Source: Cognatiyoonia sp965661665
GTDB lineage: Bacteria; Pseudomonadota; Alphaproteobacteria; Rhodobacterales; Rhodobacteraceae
DNA length: 64,000 bases
Assembly: GCF_965661665.1 (NCBI RefSeq)
Contig: NZ_CBFIEO010000007.1
Span: 1 to 64,000, forward strand
Direction of reading: 5' to 3'
A program made the position numbers and the translations under genes. Within the stretch, counting starts at the first letter, position 1, and the number at the start of each line of letters is the position of its first letter. The notes beneath the pieces were generated by a model. It saw nothing but the letters and a program-made list of their open reading frames with translations, did no database searches and was not told where the DNA came from. Below, in pieces: positions 1 through 8,375 of this stretch.

Positions 1-497
1 ACCCTCTTTGCGCTCGCTGTTGGTATCCCATGCGCCTACGCGATGGCCTTCAACCCCAGCCGGGCGACCAAAGATGTCCTGATGTGGATGCTGTCGACGA
101 AAATGCTTCCTGCGGCGGCTGTGCTTTATCCAATGACCTATCTGACCAAGAGCGTTGGCCTCTTCGACACGCACTTTATGGTGATCGTGGTCTTGATGCT
201 GATCAACCTGCCCATCGTGATCTGGATGCTCTTCACCTACTTCAAAGAGATCCCAAAAGAGATCATCGAAGCGGGTCAAATGGACGNNNNNNNNNNGAAG
301 CCTATTGGACGGTGCGGCTCACTACGACTGACGCGGCAACGCTCTCCAAACTCATCGAAGGCAACCGAGCGCCGGAGGGCCTGTTCTTTGGCCGCCTCTC
401 AGCAGTGTCCGCTGCTGCCGTTGGCCCGATCATCGTGCTCGGCTGGTTCTGTCAAAAACAATTGGTCCAAGGTCTCACCTTTGGCGCTGTGAAATAG
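1..497 (+). CDS. smoG: Sorbitol/mannitol ABC transporter permease SmoG, partial and interrupted by an assembly gap
   Basis: Inner-membrane permease of a carbohydrate ABC importer (MalG/CUT1 type). The gene is already open at base 1. The first part shows membrane segments and the start of the EAA loop (KEIPKEIIEAGQMD). After the gap the C-terminus resumes with EAYWTVRLTTTDAATL and ends QKQLVQGLTFGAVK, a tail typical of the Rhodobacter sorbitol permease. The reading frame before the 10 N differs from the frame after it, and about 30 residues of the EAA/last-loop region expected in the family are absent. The gap therefore hides more than 10 bases. The gene lies 9 bp before smoK in the same operon. 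The identity of the downstream dehydrogenases makes the polyol assignment firm. Confidence 0.85.
   Translation, partial: PLCARCWYPMRLRDGLQPQPGDQRCPDVDAVDENASCGGCALSNDLSDQERWPLRHALYGDRGLDADQPAHRDLDALHLLQRDPKRDHRSGSNGXXXXEAYWTVRLTTTDAATLSKLIEGNRAPEGLFFGRLSAVSAAAVGPIIVLGWFCQKQLVQGLTFGAVK
287..296. other. Assembly gap of 10 N
   Basis: Ten N bases inside smoG. The flanking coding frames are out of phase, so this is a placeholder length and not a true 10-base gap. It should not be read as a mutation of smoG. Confidence 0.98.
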
Positions 498-506
498 GAA
501 GACGTA

Positions 507-1508
507 ATGGGGCGTATTGTTCTTGAAAATGTGACCAAGTCGTTCGGGGATGTCGAAGTCATCCCGCCGCTCGACCTGACGATTGAAGATGGGGAGTTCA
601 CCGTGTTCGTTGGCCCGTCTGGGTGCGGTAAATCCACACTGCTGCGCTTGATCGCGGGACTGGAAGAAACGACCGGCGGACGTGTTATCATCGACGGGGA
701 AGACGCAACACAGGTGTCGCCATCCAAGCGCGGTCTGGCGATGGTGTTCCAAACCTATGCGCTTTACCCGCACATGACAGTTCGCAAGAACATCGCCTTT
801 CCCTTGCGCATGTCAAAGTTGCCACAGGCGGAGATCGACAGGCTGGTCAATCAAGCGGCCAGTATTTTGAACCTGAACGATTACCTCGACAAAAAGCCGG
901 GGCAATTGTCGGGTGGCCAGCGTCAGCGTGTCGCCATTGGCCGCGCCATCGTCCGCGAGCCCACGGCGTTCTTGTTTGATGAACCGCTCTCCAACCTCGA
1001 TGCGGCATTACGTGTTGGGATGCGACTGGAAATCTCTGAGCTGCATGAGCGGCTAAAGACAACGATGATTTACGTGACGCATGACCAAGTCGAAGCCATG
1101 ACAATGGCCAATAAGATTGTCGTGCTGCGGGCGGGGAATATCGAGCAGGTCGGCTCCCCCTTGGAGCTGTATCACGAGCCACAAAACAAGTTCGTGGCGG
1201 GCTTCATTGGGTCGCCGACAATGAACATGATCGAAGGTGCGGAAGCTGCAAAGCACAACGCCCACACAATTGGTGTGCGGCCAGAACATATCGAAGTGTC
1301 GCCGACCACTGGCACTTGGTCGGGCACCGTGGGTGTTGCTGAACATCTCGGCTCAGATACGTTCTTTCATGTCCACAACACGGGCCTCGCCGACATCATC
1401 ACGGTCCGCGCTCCCGGCGATGTGAGCTTCAGGCATGGCGACACGGTTCACATGACACCCCGCAGCGATGTCATCCACAAGTTCGACCAAGGTGGCTTGC
1501 GGATCTGA
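507..1508 (+). CDS. smoK: Sorbitol/mannitol ABC transporter ATP-binding protein SmoK
   Basis: Cytoplasmic ATPase of the polyol importer, MalK/UgpC type, 333 residues (usual length 330-370). Walker A GPSGCGKST is at residues 36-44, the Q-loop lies in VFQTYALYPHMT, the LSGGQ signature is near residue 134, and Walker B LFDEPLSNLD follows. The last 100 residues form the regulatory/TOBE region, including the GVRPEHI motif of the MalK group. It follows smoG by 9 bp and its TGA overlaps the ATG of smoS by one base, so the genes are translationally coupled. It is expected to energise uptake of sorbitol, mannitol or related hexitols. Confidence 0.93.
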   Translation: MGRIVLENVTKSFGDVEVIPPLDLTIEDGEFTVFVGPSGCGKSTLLRLIAGLEETTGGRVIIDGEDATQVSPSKRGLAMVFQTYALYPHMTVRKNIAFPLRMSKLPQAEIDRLVNQAASILNLNDYLDKKPGQLSGGQRQRVAIGRAIVREPTAFLFDEPLSNLDAALRVGMRLEISELHERLKTTMIYVTHDQVEAMTMANKIVVLRAGNIEQVGSPLELYHEPQNKFVAGFIGSPTMNMIEGAEAAKHNAHTIGVRPEHIEVSPTTGTWSGTVGVAEHLGSDTFFHVHNTGLADIITVRAPGDVSFRHGDTVHMTPRSDVIHKFDQGGLRI

Positions 1509-2281
1509 TGGGACGTTTAGAGGGGAAATCAGCGTTGATTACGGGTGCCGCGCGCGGCATCGGCGCCGCAATTGCGGAGCGTTACGTGGCCGAAGGGGCG
1601 TGTGTGGCCGTAGCTGATATCAACCTTCCTCAAGCGCAAGAAACGGCTGCCCGTTTGGGGAGCGATGCCATCGCGATCGAGATGGACGTGGCCAATCAAG
1701 CCAGCATTGAGGCGGCGGTTGACGCCTGTGCCACGGCCTTTGGCCAGATTGATATTCTCATTAACAACGCGGCCATCTTCAGCGCCGCGCCCATCGTTGA
1801 GATCGAATGTTCTGACTTCGACCGCGTTTTCAACATCAACGTCGCTGGCACGCTCTTCACGCTGCAAGCGGTCGCCAAACAGATGATCACGCAAGGCAAT
1901 GGTGGCAAAATCATCAACATGGCCTCCCAGGCTGGTCGGCGCGGTGAGCCGCTTGTCGCGGTTTACTGCGCCTCCAAGGCAGCCATTATCAGTCTCACGC
2001 AATCTGCTGGGCTGAACCTGATCGAACATGGCATCAACGTGAATGCCATCGCACCGGGTGTGGTCGACGGCGATCACTGGGACGGGGTTGATGCGTTTTT
2101 CGCCAAATACGAAAACAAAGCCCCTGGTCAGAAGAAAAAAGAAGTGGGGGAAAGCGTCCCCTTTGGTCGCATGGGGGTGGCCGAAGATCTCACCGGCATG
2201 GCGGTCTTCCTCGCCTCGGATGAGGCCGAATACATCGTCGCGCAATGCTACAACGTTGATGGCGGACAATGGATGAGCTGA
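1508..2281 (+). CDS. smoS: Sorbitol dehydrogenase, short-chain dehydrogenase family
   Basis: NAD-dependent short-chain dehydrogenase, 257 residues, the usual length of the Rhodobacter polyol (sorbitol/galactitol) dehydrogenase that makes fructose from sorbitol. It has the nucleotide-binding GAARGIG at residues 13-19, the NNAAIF stabilising motif, and the catalytic Ser-Tyr-Lys set with YCASK near residue 153. The C-terminus ends in NVDGGQWMS, typical of this subgroup. Both ends overlap neighbours by a single base (TGATG), so smoK-smoS-mtlK is one operon. The family and context agree; the exact preferred polyol is inferred. Confidence 0.92.
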   Translation: MGRLEGKSALITGAARGIGAAIAERYVAEGACVAVADINLPQAQETAARLGSDAIAIEMDVANQASIEAAVDACATAFGQIDILINNAAIFSAAPIVEIECSDFDRVFNINVAGTLFTLQAVAKQMITQGNGGKIINMASQAGRRGEPLVAVYCASKAAIISLTQSAGLNLIEHGINVNAIAPGVVDGDHWDGVDAFFAKYENKAPGQKKKEVGESVPFGRMGVAEDLTGMAVFLASDEAEYIVAQCYNVDGGQWMS

Positions 2282-3780
2282 TGAAAGATGCTGATACAAA
2301 TACAGCGCTCATCAAGCTCTGCGATGCAACCCTTGATGTGCTACCACAGGGCGTGACAGGACCAAGCTATGATCGGTCCAAGCTCACGGCTGGCATCGTG
2401 CATGTCGGTCTTGGTAATTTCCATCGTGCCCATCAAGCGTGGTACCTGCACCGATTGATGGAGCAGGGCCTTGCCCATGATTGGGCCATCATTGGCGCGG
2501 GTGTGCGGGCGGGGGACCGCGCCATGCGGGACAGGCTTCTGGCGCAAGATTGCCTGACGACGCTTGTTGAGCTCGATCCGTCGGGCACATCGGCAGAAGT
2601 GATCGGGTCGATGATTGATTTTCTGCCTGTTGAAGAGGATAACGCCGCGCTCATCGCCGCAATGTCAGACCCAGCCATCCGGATCGTGTCATTGACGGTG
2701 ACTGAAGGGGGCTATTTCCTCGACCCCAATGGCGCCTTCGATCAAAACCACCCCGATATTCAACACGATGCTAAACACCCCAAAGCGCCGCGAACCGTCT
2801 TTGCTGCGATGGTGGCTGCGTTGAAACAGCGCCGTGACGCTGGCCACAAACCATTCACAGGCCAATGTTGCGATAACCTGCAAAACAACGGCGATGTTCT
2901 GCGCCAAACAGTCATCGGGATGGCATCACTCACGGAACCCGATCTGGCCGCTTGGATTGACGCGGAATGCGCGTTCCCAAACGCAATGGTCGATTGCATT
3001 GTGCCTGCAACCGGTGAAGAAGAATTGGCATTGGTCAAGAGCCTTGGCATTTCAGACGCTGCACCCGTTACCCATGAAAATTTTCGCCAATGGGTGATCG
3101 AAGACGCTTTCTGCAACGGCCGTCCGCTTTGGGAAGAGGTGGGCGCCACGCTCACGGATGATGTCCACCCTTACGAGTCCATGAAAATCCGCATCCTCAA
3201 TGCAGGCCATCAGGTGCTGGCGAATGCGGGCGAACTGCTAGGCTTGGCAACTATCGCGGACTGCATGGCAGACGACGATGTCTTGGCGTATTTCAGGCAG
3301 GTGCAAAGGGACGAAATCCTTCCGCATATCGATCCGGTGCCGACGATGGGGTCGGCCGACTACCTCAAGCTGATCGAATACCGCTTTGCCAATCCCAAAA
3401 TCAAAGACACGACGCGCCGTGTGGCGTTTGACGGATCATCGCGGCACCCTGGGTTTGTGCTGCCCATTTTGCAAGACGCCCTGCAAAGCGGTACCTCGAC
3501 AGAGGGATTGGCGCTGGTGGAGGCGCTCTGGTGCCAGATGTGCACGGGGCAGCGTGACGATGGCACGATCATTGATCCAAACGATCCAATCTGGGCTGAT
3601 CTCAACAAGGCTGCCCTCATTGCCCAGACGGACCCATTGGTCTGGCTGCAGCAGAGAAACATTTATGCGGGGCTTAGTGATAGCGAGACTTTCGCGTCCC
3701 AATTTGTCACCGCGATGGAAGCCTTGGCCGCGTCCGGAACGCGCGCGACCTTGCGAGCTTTCGTAGCGCGGGGCAGCTGA
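2281..3780 (+). CDS. mtlK: Mannitol 2-dehydrogenase, long-chain polyol dehydrogenase family
   Basis: Oxidises D-mannitol to fructose with NAD. Member of the polyol-specific long-chain dehydrogenase family, about 499 residues. It carries the N-terminal nucleotide-binding region with VGLGNFHRAHQAWYL and the family signature KIRILNAGHQ, whose Lys, Asn and His form the catalytic centre. I chose the ATG at 2281 because it overlaps the smoS stop by one base (TGATG), exactly like the smoK/smoS junction; an ATG at 2269 would add four residues. It is the last gene of the polyol operon and converges on the LysR gene 18 bp downstream. Confidence 0.93.
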   Translation: MKDADTNTALIKLCDATLDVLPQGVTGPSYDRSKLTAGIVHVGLGNFHRAHQAWYLHRLMEQGLAHDWAIIGAGVRAGDRAMRDRLLAQDCLTTLVELDPSGTSAEVIGSMIDFLPVEEDNAALIAAMSDPAIRIVSLTVTEGGYFLDPNGAFDQNHPDIQHDAKHPKAPRTVFAAMVAALKQRRDAGHKPFTGQCCDNLQNNGDVLRQTVIGMASLTEPDLAAWIDAECAFPNAMVDCIVPATGEEELALVKSLGISDAAPVTHENFRQWVIEDAFCNGRPLWEEVGATLTDDVHPYESMKIRILNAGHQVLANAGELLGLATIADCMADDDVLAYFRQVQRDEILPHIDPVPTMGSADYLKLIEYRFANPKIKDTTRRVAFDGSSRHPGFVLPILQDALQSGTSTEGLALVEALWCQMCTGQRDDGTIIDPNDPIWADLNKAALIAQTDPLVWLQQRNIYAGLSDSETFASQFVTAMEALAASGTRATLRAFVARGS

Positions 3781-3797
3781 TCGGCGATGACGCAGAT

Positions 3798-4694
3798 CTA
3801 GGCGATCGGTTGCTTCAACTCCGTCGCCAAAAAATCAAACACCAGCCGAAGCCGCGCGTTTGACAAGATATCACGGTGCGCCACCAGCCATATTGGAAAC
3901 AGCATGTCGAACGCCATCGTCGATGCGCGCTCGATCCCCGGTTCATTGTCACCCAAGCGACTGTCAAGGATGCCGACGCCAAGCCCGTTTCGCACCATTT
4001 CCCACATCGCAAGGTAGCTGCTGCATTCATAGGCAACCGATTTTTCAGTGACTGGCAAACCGCTGGCCTTCAGCGCGGCCAAGAACGCGTTCGTCTCACC
4101 TGGCAAGATCAGGTTGGCATTGTCCCATTCCTCTGGGGTTTTGAGCACCCCGTGGCGGGCGATGTAATCCGTGCTGGCAAAGAAACTGGCGGTCGTTTCT
4201 TTGATCTTTTTGGCGACAAGCTCTGGCTCTTTCGGCCGAAAATTCCGGATCGCTATATCCGCTTCGCGCCGCATCAGGTCAGAGGCACTGTTTTCTGCCA
4301 CAACGCGGATCAGAAGGCCGGGCTCTTGCTGCCGCAGCTTTTGCAGAATCTTGGGCAGCCAGAGCCCAGCGTAGGCATCCGAGGTGGAAATGGTCACGGG
4401 CCCCGAAATCTCATCACTTTGGCCCTGCGCCGCGATCGAAAGCGCCATCGCGCCTTGGCCCATGAACTTCGCATGCTCAACCAAACTCGCCCCCGCAGGG
4501 GTCAATTCGAGACCGCGACCAAACCGTTCAAAGAGCACGACACCCAGCTCTTTCTGGAGCGCTTCTACCTGTCGCGACAGCGTCGGCTGGGCCAATCCCA
4601 ACGCCCGCGCAGCTGCAGACAGTGATCCTTCCTCCGCTGTGACAAGGAATGCTCGTGCGCGGTTCCAATCGAAAGAGATCGCAGTCCAATCCAT
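3798..4694 (-). CDS. LysR-family transcriptional regulator
   Basis: DNA-binding regulator of about 298 residues with an N-terminal winged helix (RARAFLVTAEEGSLSAAARAL, then QPTLSRQVEALQKELGVVLFER) and a LysR substrate-binding domain. It resembles the family branch that starts MDWxxxxFDWNRARAFL, so I prefer the ATG at 4694; an ATG at 4706 would add four residues. Neither start has a strong ribosome-binding site. It is divergent from the DUF4386/NAD(P)-binding pair at 4.87 kb, which is its most likely target. It converges with mtlK and is not obviously part of the polyol operon. The effector is unknown. Confidence 0.88.
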   Translation of the reverse strand: MDWTAISFDWNRARAFLVTAEEGSLSAAARALGLAQPTLSRQVEALQKELGVVLFERFGRGLELTPAGASLVEHAKFMGQGAMALSIAAQGQSDEISGPVTISTSDAYAGLWLPKILQKLRQQEPGLLIRVVAENSASDLMRREADIAIRNFRPKEPELVAKKIKETTASFFASTDYIARHGVLKTPEEWDNANLILPGETNAFLAALKASGLPVTEKSVAYECSSYLAMWEMVRNGLGVGILDSRLGDNEPGIERASTMAFDMLFPIWLVAHRDILSNARLRLVFDFLATELKQPIA

Positions 4695-4868
4695 ACCAAT
4701 TTGCATACCAGAATTAGAATATAGGTCAATTTTGTTGGGGATATGCGGTTGCTATACCATTCTCATCGTTGGAACGATCCGGCGCAAACCCAAAATCAAA
4801 TGGGTACGAACCCCGGCGGACAGCTTTGCCCGCCAACGGTGATCTGCGCCCTCATGAAAGGACAAAAG

Positions 4869-5594
4869 ATGCAGAGTTTTGCTGACCCGCTTTCCAGTTC
4901 TTATGCCCGCTGGACCGGTTTATTCTATTTGGGCATTGCCGTCGCAGGTGGTTTTTCAATCGCCTATGTCCCCTCACAAATCGTCGTCCAAGGGGATGCC
5001 GTAGCAACCGTGGCGAATATCGTGGGCCGCAACGGTCTTTATCAACTAGGGCTTGCCGCTGACGTGGTCGTCATGGTGTTTGAGCTTTTTGCTTTGGCGA
5101 TGCTCCATTTCATGTTTCGCGGTGTCTCCATGACACTCTCCTTCGCAGCGGCAATGGCCCGCCTCAGTATGGTGAGTGTTATGTCCGCGATGCTGTTCTT
5201 CCACGCAGGGGCCAGCTTACTCGTGCAATCGGATCAAGTGATGCTCAGCTTCACATCCGATCAGCGTGCCGATCTTGCTGGCCTGTTTCTGGAAATGCAC
5301 AGGGCAGGGGTGTGGATTTGGCAGCTATTCTTCACCGTCCACCTTTTGTTGTTGGGCTACCTCGTGACCAAGTCCGGTCGCTTCCCCGTTCTACTTGGTT
5401 ACGGTCTGATGATCGGTGCGATGGGCTATGTGCTCGACTCCGTTTACGCCTTCGCCTTCCCTGATGTGGCTTGGCTTGGTGCATTCCGCGCAGGTCTGTT
5501 GGCCATCGTCACCCTGTCTGAAATCGGCTTTGCACTTTGGTTGCTGATCCGCGCACCAAAGGCACCATCCCTCGCAAAAGGAGCAGTGGCATGA
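4869..5594 (+). CDS. DUF4386 domain integral membrane protein
   Basis: Hydrophobic protein of 241 residues with about six predicted membrane segments, matching the DUF4386 family by its general pattern (for example YARWTGLFYLGIAVAGGFS at the N-terminus). No enzymatic motif is visible. The ATG at 4869 is chosen because AAAGGA lies about 6 bases upstream; an in-frame ATG at 4854 is possible. The stop overlaps the start of the following NAD(P)-binding gene (ATGA), so the two are co-translated and probably act together. The divergent LysR gene is the likely regulator. Function is unknown. Confidence 0.8.
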   Translation: MQSFADPLSSSYARWTGLFYLGIAVAGGFSIAYVPSQIVVQGDAVATVANIVGRNGLYQLGLAADVVVMVFELFALAMLHFMFRGVSMTLSFAAAMARLSMVSVMSAMLFFHAGASLLVQSDQVMLSFTSDQRADLAGLFLEMHRAGVWIWQLFFTVHLLLLGYLVTKSGRFPVLLGYGLMIGAMGYVLDSVYAFAFPDVAWLGAFRAGLLAIVTLSEIGFALWLLIRAPKAPSLAKGAVA

Positions 5595-6298
5595 GACGCA
5601 TTTGTATCATCGGTATCTCCGGCAAGTTGGGCCAATACATGGCCCAACACGCCCTCGACCAATGTTTTGAGGTTTGTGGCGTCTGTCGCCCGGAAAGCGT
5701 TGGAAAACTGGATCACCTTGCAGACCGCATCACCATCTTTCCAGGTCGGACTGACAACCGCGACGTTGTGCAGGAAGCAGTAAAGGGCTGTGATGGCGTC
5801 TTGACCGTTCTGGTACCATGGGGCGTCAACAACTACGCCTCAGGCACAGCGCAAGCAGTCATGGATTTTGCAGAACCCGATGCGCGCCTCGTCTTTTCTT
5901 GTGGCTGGCACATCACCAAAGACGGCAAAGACGTCTACGGATTCAAACTCCTGTTTATTGAATGGCTGTTCAAATGGTTGGGGCCGTTGCTGCGTCTAGT
6001 TGATTTGAACGATCAGATAGAGGCGACCCGCCGGATTTTCGCCTCTGACCGTCTTTGGACAGTCGTGCGCGGATCCAATCTGGAAGAAGGGCCAAGCGAT
6101 GGTTTGCCCGTCTGGGCAGAGCATGTCGGGGATCCGATCCTCGCCTCCGATTTGACGAAGCGCATCGACTACGCGCTCTTTATGGTCCACGCGCTGTCAG
6201 ATGACCGTTTGATCCAGCAGGCCCCCGCAATCGTCGGTCGCGCAACCCCGTCAGCGCAGCTGGCGCTGGGTGGTGCAAACGATTTGCTAACGACCTAG
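5591..6298 (+). CDS. NAD(P)-binding Rossmann-fold protein (atypical SDR, NmrA-like)
   Basis: Predicted cytoplasmic protein of 235 residues with a glycine-rich nucleotide loop at the N-terminus (ICIIGISGKLGQYMA) and the general plan of atypical short-chain dehydrogenases of the NAD(P)H-binding/NmrA type. A clear YxxxK catalytic pair is not evident, so it may be a redox sensor or an oxidoreductase of unknown substrate. The ATG overlaps the stop of the DUF4386 gene by four bases. An intrinsic terminator follows about 70 bp downstream, so this is probably the last gene of a two-gene operon. Confidence 0.78.
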   Translation: MRRICIIGISGKLGQYMAQHALDQCFEVCGVCRPESVGKLDHLADRITIFPGRTDNRDVVQEAVKGCDGVLTVLVPWGVNNYASGTAQAVMDFAEPDARLVFSCGWHITKDGKDVYGFKLLFIEWLFKWLGPLLRLVDLNDQIEATRRIFASDRLWTVVRGSNLEEGPSDGLPVWAEHVGDPILASDLTKRIDYALFMVHALSDDRLIQQAPAIVGRATPSAQLALGGANDLLTT

Positions 6299-6365
6299 GC
6301 CCCAAAAAGCCTACCGCGGAGTTTTAACGCGCGGGGGGCTTTGACTTGTGCAGAAGCTGTTCGTG

Positions 6366-6388
6366 GCTGTCCACCGGACAGCTTTTTT
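6366..6388 (+). terminator. Intrinsic terminator after the DUF4386/NAD(P)-binding operon
   Basis: Perfect 7-bp stem GCTGTCC/GGACAGC with an ACC loop, followed directly by six T. It lies between the NAD(P)-binding gene and ilvA. Confidence 0.8.
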
Positions 6389-6454
6389 GACCAAGCCTCT
6401 GTTTTAGCGTCGAAACAGACTATAAGACGTCTCAAACAGAATGAGAGTTTGGTC

Positions 6455-7669
6455 ATGACCCAACTAACCGCGCAACTGGTGCAATCGACCGCCGCAGCGA
6501 TCAAGGACGCCACGATCGCGACGCCAACCGTCCACGCGGCACGGCTGTCATTGCAACTTGGCTTTGACCTCTACCTCAAACTCGAAAACCTGCAACACAC
6601 CAACGCCTTCAAGGCGCGCGGGGCATTGGCGAAGCTTTTGACTCTAACGCCAGAACAACGCGCGTCGGGGGTCGTTGCGTGCAGCGCGGGCAACCATGCG
6701 CAAGGCGTGGCGTACCACGCGACACGGCTGGGTATCGCCTCCACCATCGTGATGCCGCAGGGCACGCCCTTTAATAAGGTGAAACGGACGGAGGATTTCG
6801 GCGCTAAAGTTGTCTTGCACGGCACTGGCTTTGATGAGGGCGTGCAATTCACCCATGATCTGGCTGCGAAAGAGGGGCTCACCTTTATCCATCCCTTTGA
6901 CGATCCTGTTGTTGCCTCAGGGCAGGGCACGGTTGCGCTCGAGATGTTGGAGCAGCAACCGGATTTGGACGTGATTGTCATCCCCATTGGTGGCGGGGGG
7001 TTGATCGCCGGTATGGCGGTGGCTGCGAAATCAGTGAAGCCAACGGTTGAGATCATTGGTGCTCAGGCGGAGGTTTTTGATGCAGTCAAAGCGCAGTTTG
7101 ATGGCGTGAACACGAACTTCGCAGGGGCAACGCTCGCCGAAGGGATCGCGGTCAAGGAACCGTCCACCACCAACATGGCCATCATCCGTGAATATGTGGA
7201 TCGGATCGAAACCGCAACAGAGGCAGAGATTGAGGATGGCGTCTTCGAGCTTCTGTCGTCTGAAAAACTAGTGGCCGAGGGCGCCCCGGGGGCAGGGCTG
7301 GCCGTTATTAAGAAGAACACAGATCGGTTCAAAGGGAAGAAAGTCGGATTGGTCATTTGCGGTGGCAATATCGACAGCCGGCTGCTGTCCACATTGATCC
7401 TGCGCGGATTGGTGCGCGACGGGCGCATCACCCGCCTGACATTCGAGATCGACGACACGCCCGGTCAGCTGGCCGACATCTCCCTAATTATTGGTGAGTC
7501 TGGGGCCAACGTTGTCGAAGTAATACACCAACGAATGATGCAATCCGTGTCGCTCAAACAAGCAGAACTCGATGTGGTGATCGAGGCGCGCGATATCGGG
7601 CATGTGAAAGAGCTGGTCGACACCCTTCGGGCGGCGGGCTTCAGGCTTCGGACCGACAACGGTATCTAG
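6455..7669 (+). CDS. ilvA: Threonine ammonia-lyase (threonine dehydratase) with ACT domain
   Basis: PLP enzyme that deaminates threonine to 2-oxobutanoate, the first step towards isoleucine or threonine breakdown; 404 residues. The PLP lysine is K53 in NAFKARGA, the phosphate-binding glycine loop is IPIGGGGLIAGMA, and SAGNHAQGVA is present. Residues from about 330 form a C-terminal ACT domain (LTFEIDDTPGQLADIS). The length of about 400 with a single ACT domain matches the shorter, TdcB-like/ACT type common in Rhodobacterales. I chose the ATG at 6455 because homology begins there; the open frame extends to 6341. It appears to be a single-gene unit between a terminator and the rplO promoter. 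Confidence 0.93.
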   Translation: MTQLTAQLVQSTAAAIKDATIATPTVHAARLSLQLGFDLYLKLENLQHTNAFKARGALAKLLTLTPEQRASGVVACSAGNHAQGVAYHATRLGIASTIVMPQGTPFNKVKRTEDFGAKVVLHGTGFDEGVQFTHDLAAKEGLTFIHPFDDPVVASGQGTVALEMLEQQPDLDVIVIPIGGGGLIAGMAVAAKSVKPTVEIIGAQAEVFDAVKAQFDGVNTNFAGATLAEGIAVKEPSTTNMAIIREYVDRIETATEAEIEDGVFELLSSEKLVAEGAPGAGLAVIKKNTDRFKGKKVGLVICGGNIDSRLLSTLILRGLVRDGRITRLTFEIDDTPGQLADISLIIGESGANVVEVIHQRMMQSVSLKQAELDVVIEARDIGHVKELVDTLRAAGFRLRTDNGI

Positions 7670-7686
7670 CGGTGCCAACCGCCGCT

Positions 7687-7715
7687 TGACCCAACCACGA
7701 CCCCCGTCTATATGC
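7687..7715 (+). promoter_or_regulatory. Sigma-70 type promoter of the rplO-secY-adk operon
   Basis: TTGACC at 7687-7692 and TATATG at 7710-7715, separated by 17 bases. It lies just after ilvA and 85 bases before rplO. Confidence 0.7.
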
Positions 7716-7720
7716 CGCTG

Positions 7721-7780
7721 ATCGGCTCTTTTGCCGATTCATTTTAACGCCGTGTGCCTGATCTTCGCTGGGTCAGGTCT
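7721..7780 (+). promoter_or_regulatory. Structured leader of rplO
   Basis: Two possible hairpins lie between the promoter and rplO: ATCGGC/GCCGAT around a short T-rich loop near 7723-7738, and CCTGA/TCAGG near 7758-7778. The ribosome-binding site AAGGAG follows. They could be targets of ribosomal-protein feedback, but no known leader family was recognised. Confidence 0.35.
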
Positions 7781-7800
7781 TCCGGCAAGGAGACAGCGAA

Positions 7801-8274
7801 ATGAAACTAAATGAATTGCGCGATAACCCAGGCGCGGCCCGTTCCAAGAAACGAGTTGGCCGGGGTCCAGGTTCTGGTGTTGGTAAAACCGCAGGTCGCG
7901 GTATCAAAGGTCAAAAGTCACGCTCCGGTGTAGCCATCAAAGGTTACGAGGGCGGCCAGATGCCTCTCTACCAGCGCCTTCCAAAGCGCGGCTTTAACAA
8001 GCCAAACCGCAAATCCTTCGCCGTTGTGAACCTTGGTCTGATCCAGAAGTTCATCGACGAGAAGAAGATCGACGCCAAGTCAGACATCACCGAAGACGCC
8101 CTGATCGAAAGCGGTCTGGTGCGTCGCAAGAAGGACGGCATCCGCGTTCTTGCCAAGGGTGATTTCACGGCGAAAGTAAAGATCACAGTGACTGGCGCAT
8201 CCAAAGGAGCAGTTGCAGCCGTTGAAAAAGCTGGCGGTTCACTGACAGTCACAACTGCTCCAGCGGCTGAGTAA
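7801..8274 (+). CDS. rplO: 50S ribosomal protein L15
   Basis: Large-subunit ribosomal protein of 157 residues, normal length. It starts MKLNELRDNPGA with the glycine- and arginine-rich KRVGRGPGSGVGKTAGRG segment near the N-terminus, as in bacterial L15. AAGGAG lies just upstream. In most bacteria rplO follows rpsE-rpmD; here ilvA is directly upstream, so the spc operon is split and rplO has its own promoter. It is followed by secY after about 100 bp that hold two hairpins. Confidence 0.97.
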   Translation: MKLNELRDNPGAARSKKRVGRGPGSGVGKTAGRGIKGQKSRSGVAIKGYEGGQMPLYQRLPKRGFNKPNRKSFAVVNLGLIQKFIDEKKIDAKSDITEDALIESGLVRRKKDGIRVLAKGDFTAKVKITVTGASKGAVAAVEKAGGSLTVTTAPAAE

Positions 8275-8280
8275 GTCCTT

Positions 8281-8356
8281 GTGAGCGACCTTTCGGTCGC
8301 TTACATAAGCACAAGTTTTCCCAAACGCCGCTGATCGGGAAACCGAGGCGGCGTTT
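8281..8356 (+). promoter_or_regulatory. Two consecutive hairpins between rplO and secY
   Basis: The first is a 10-bp stem GTGAGCGACC/GGTCGCTTAC with one G-T pair and loop TTTC (8281-8304). The second is a perfect 9-bp stem AAACGCCGC/GCGGCGTTT (8323-8331 and 8348-8356) followed by CTTTT. The second resembles an intrinsic terminator but lies inside an operon that must be transcribed through, so partial termination or RNA processing is likely. Confidence 0.6.
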
Positions 8357-8375
8357 CTTTTGAGAAGAGAGACAT

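Noticed and set aside
287..296. Frameshift mutation in smoG
   Set aside because: The frame change coincides with ten N and about 30 missing family residues, so it is an assembly gap.
507..3780. smoK/smoS as part of a sulfoquinovose (SmoABC) system
   Set aside because: The names coincide only. These genes match the Rhodobacter sorbitol transporter, sorbitol dehydrogenase and mannitol dehydrogenase, 50 kb away from the desulfonation cluster.
3876..4625. 249-codon plus-strand frame opposite the LysR gene
   Set aside because: Antisense shadow of a gene with a clear helix-turn-helix.
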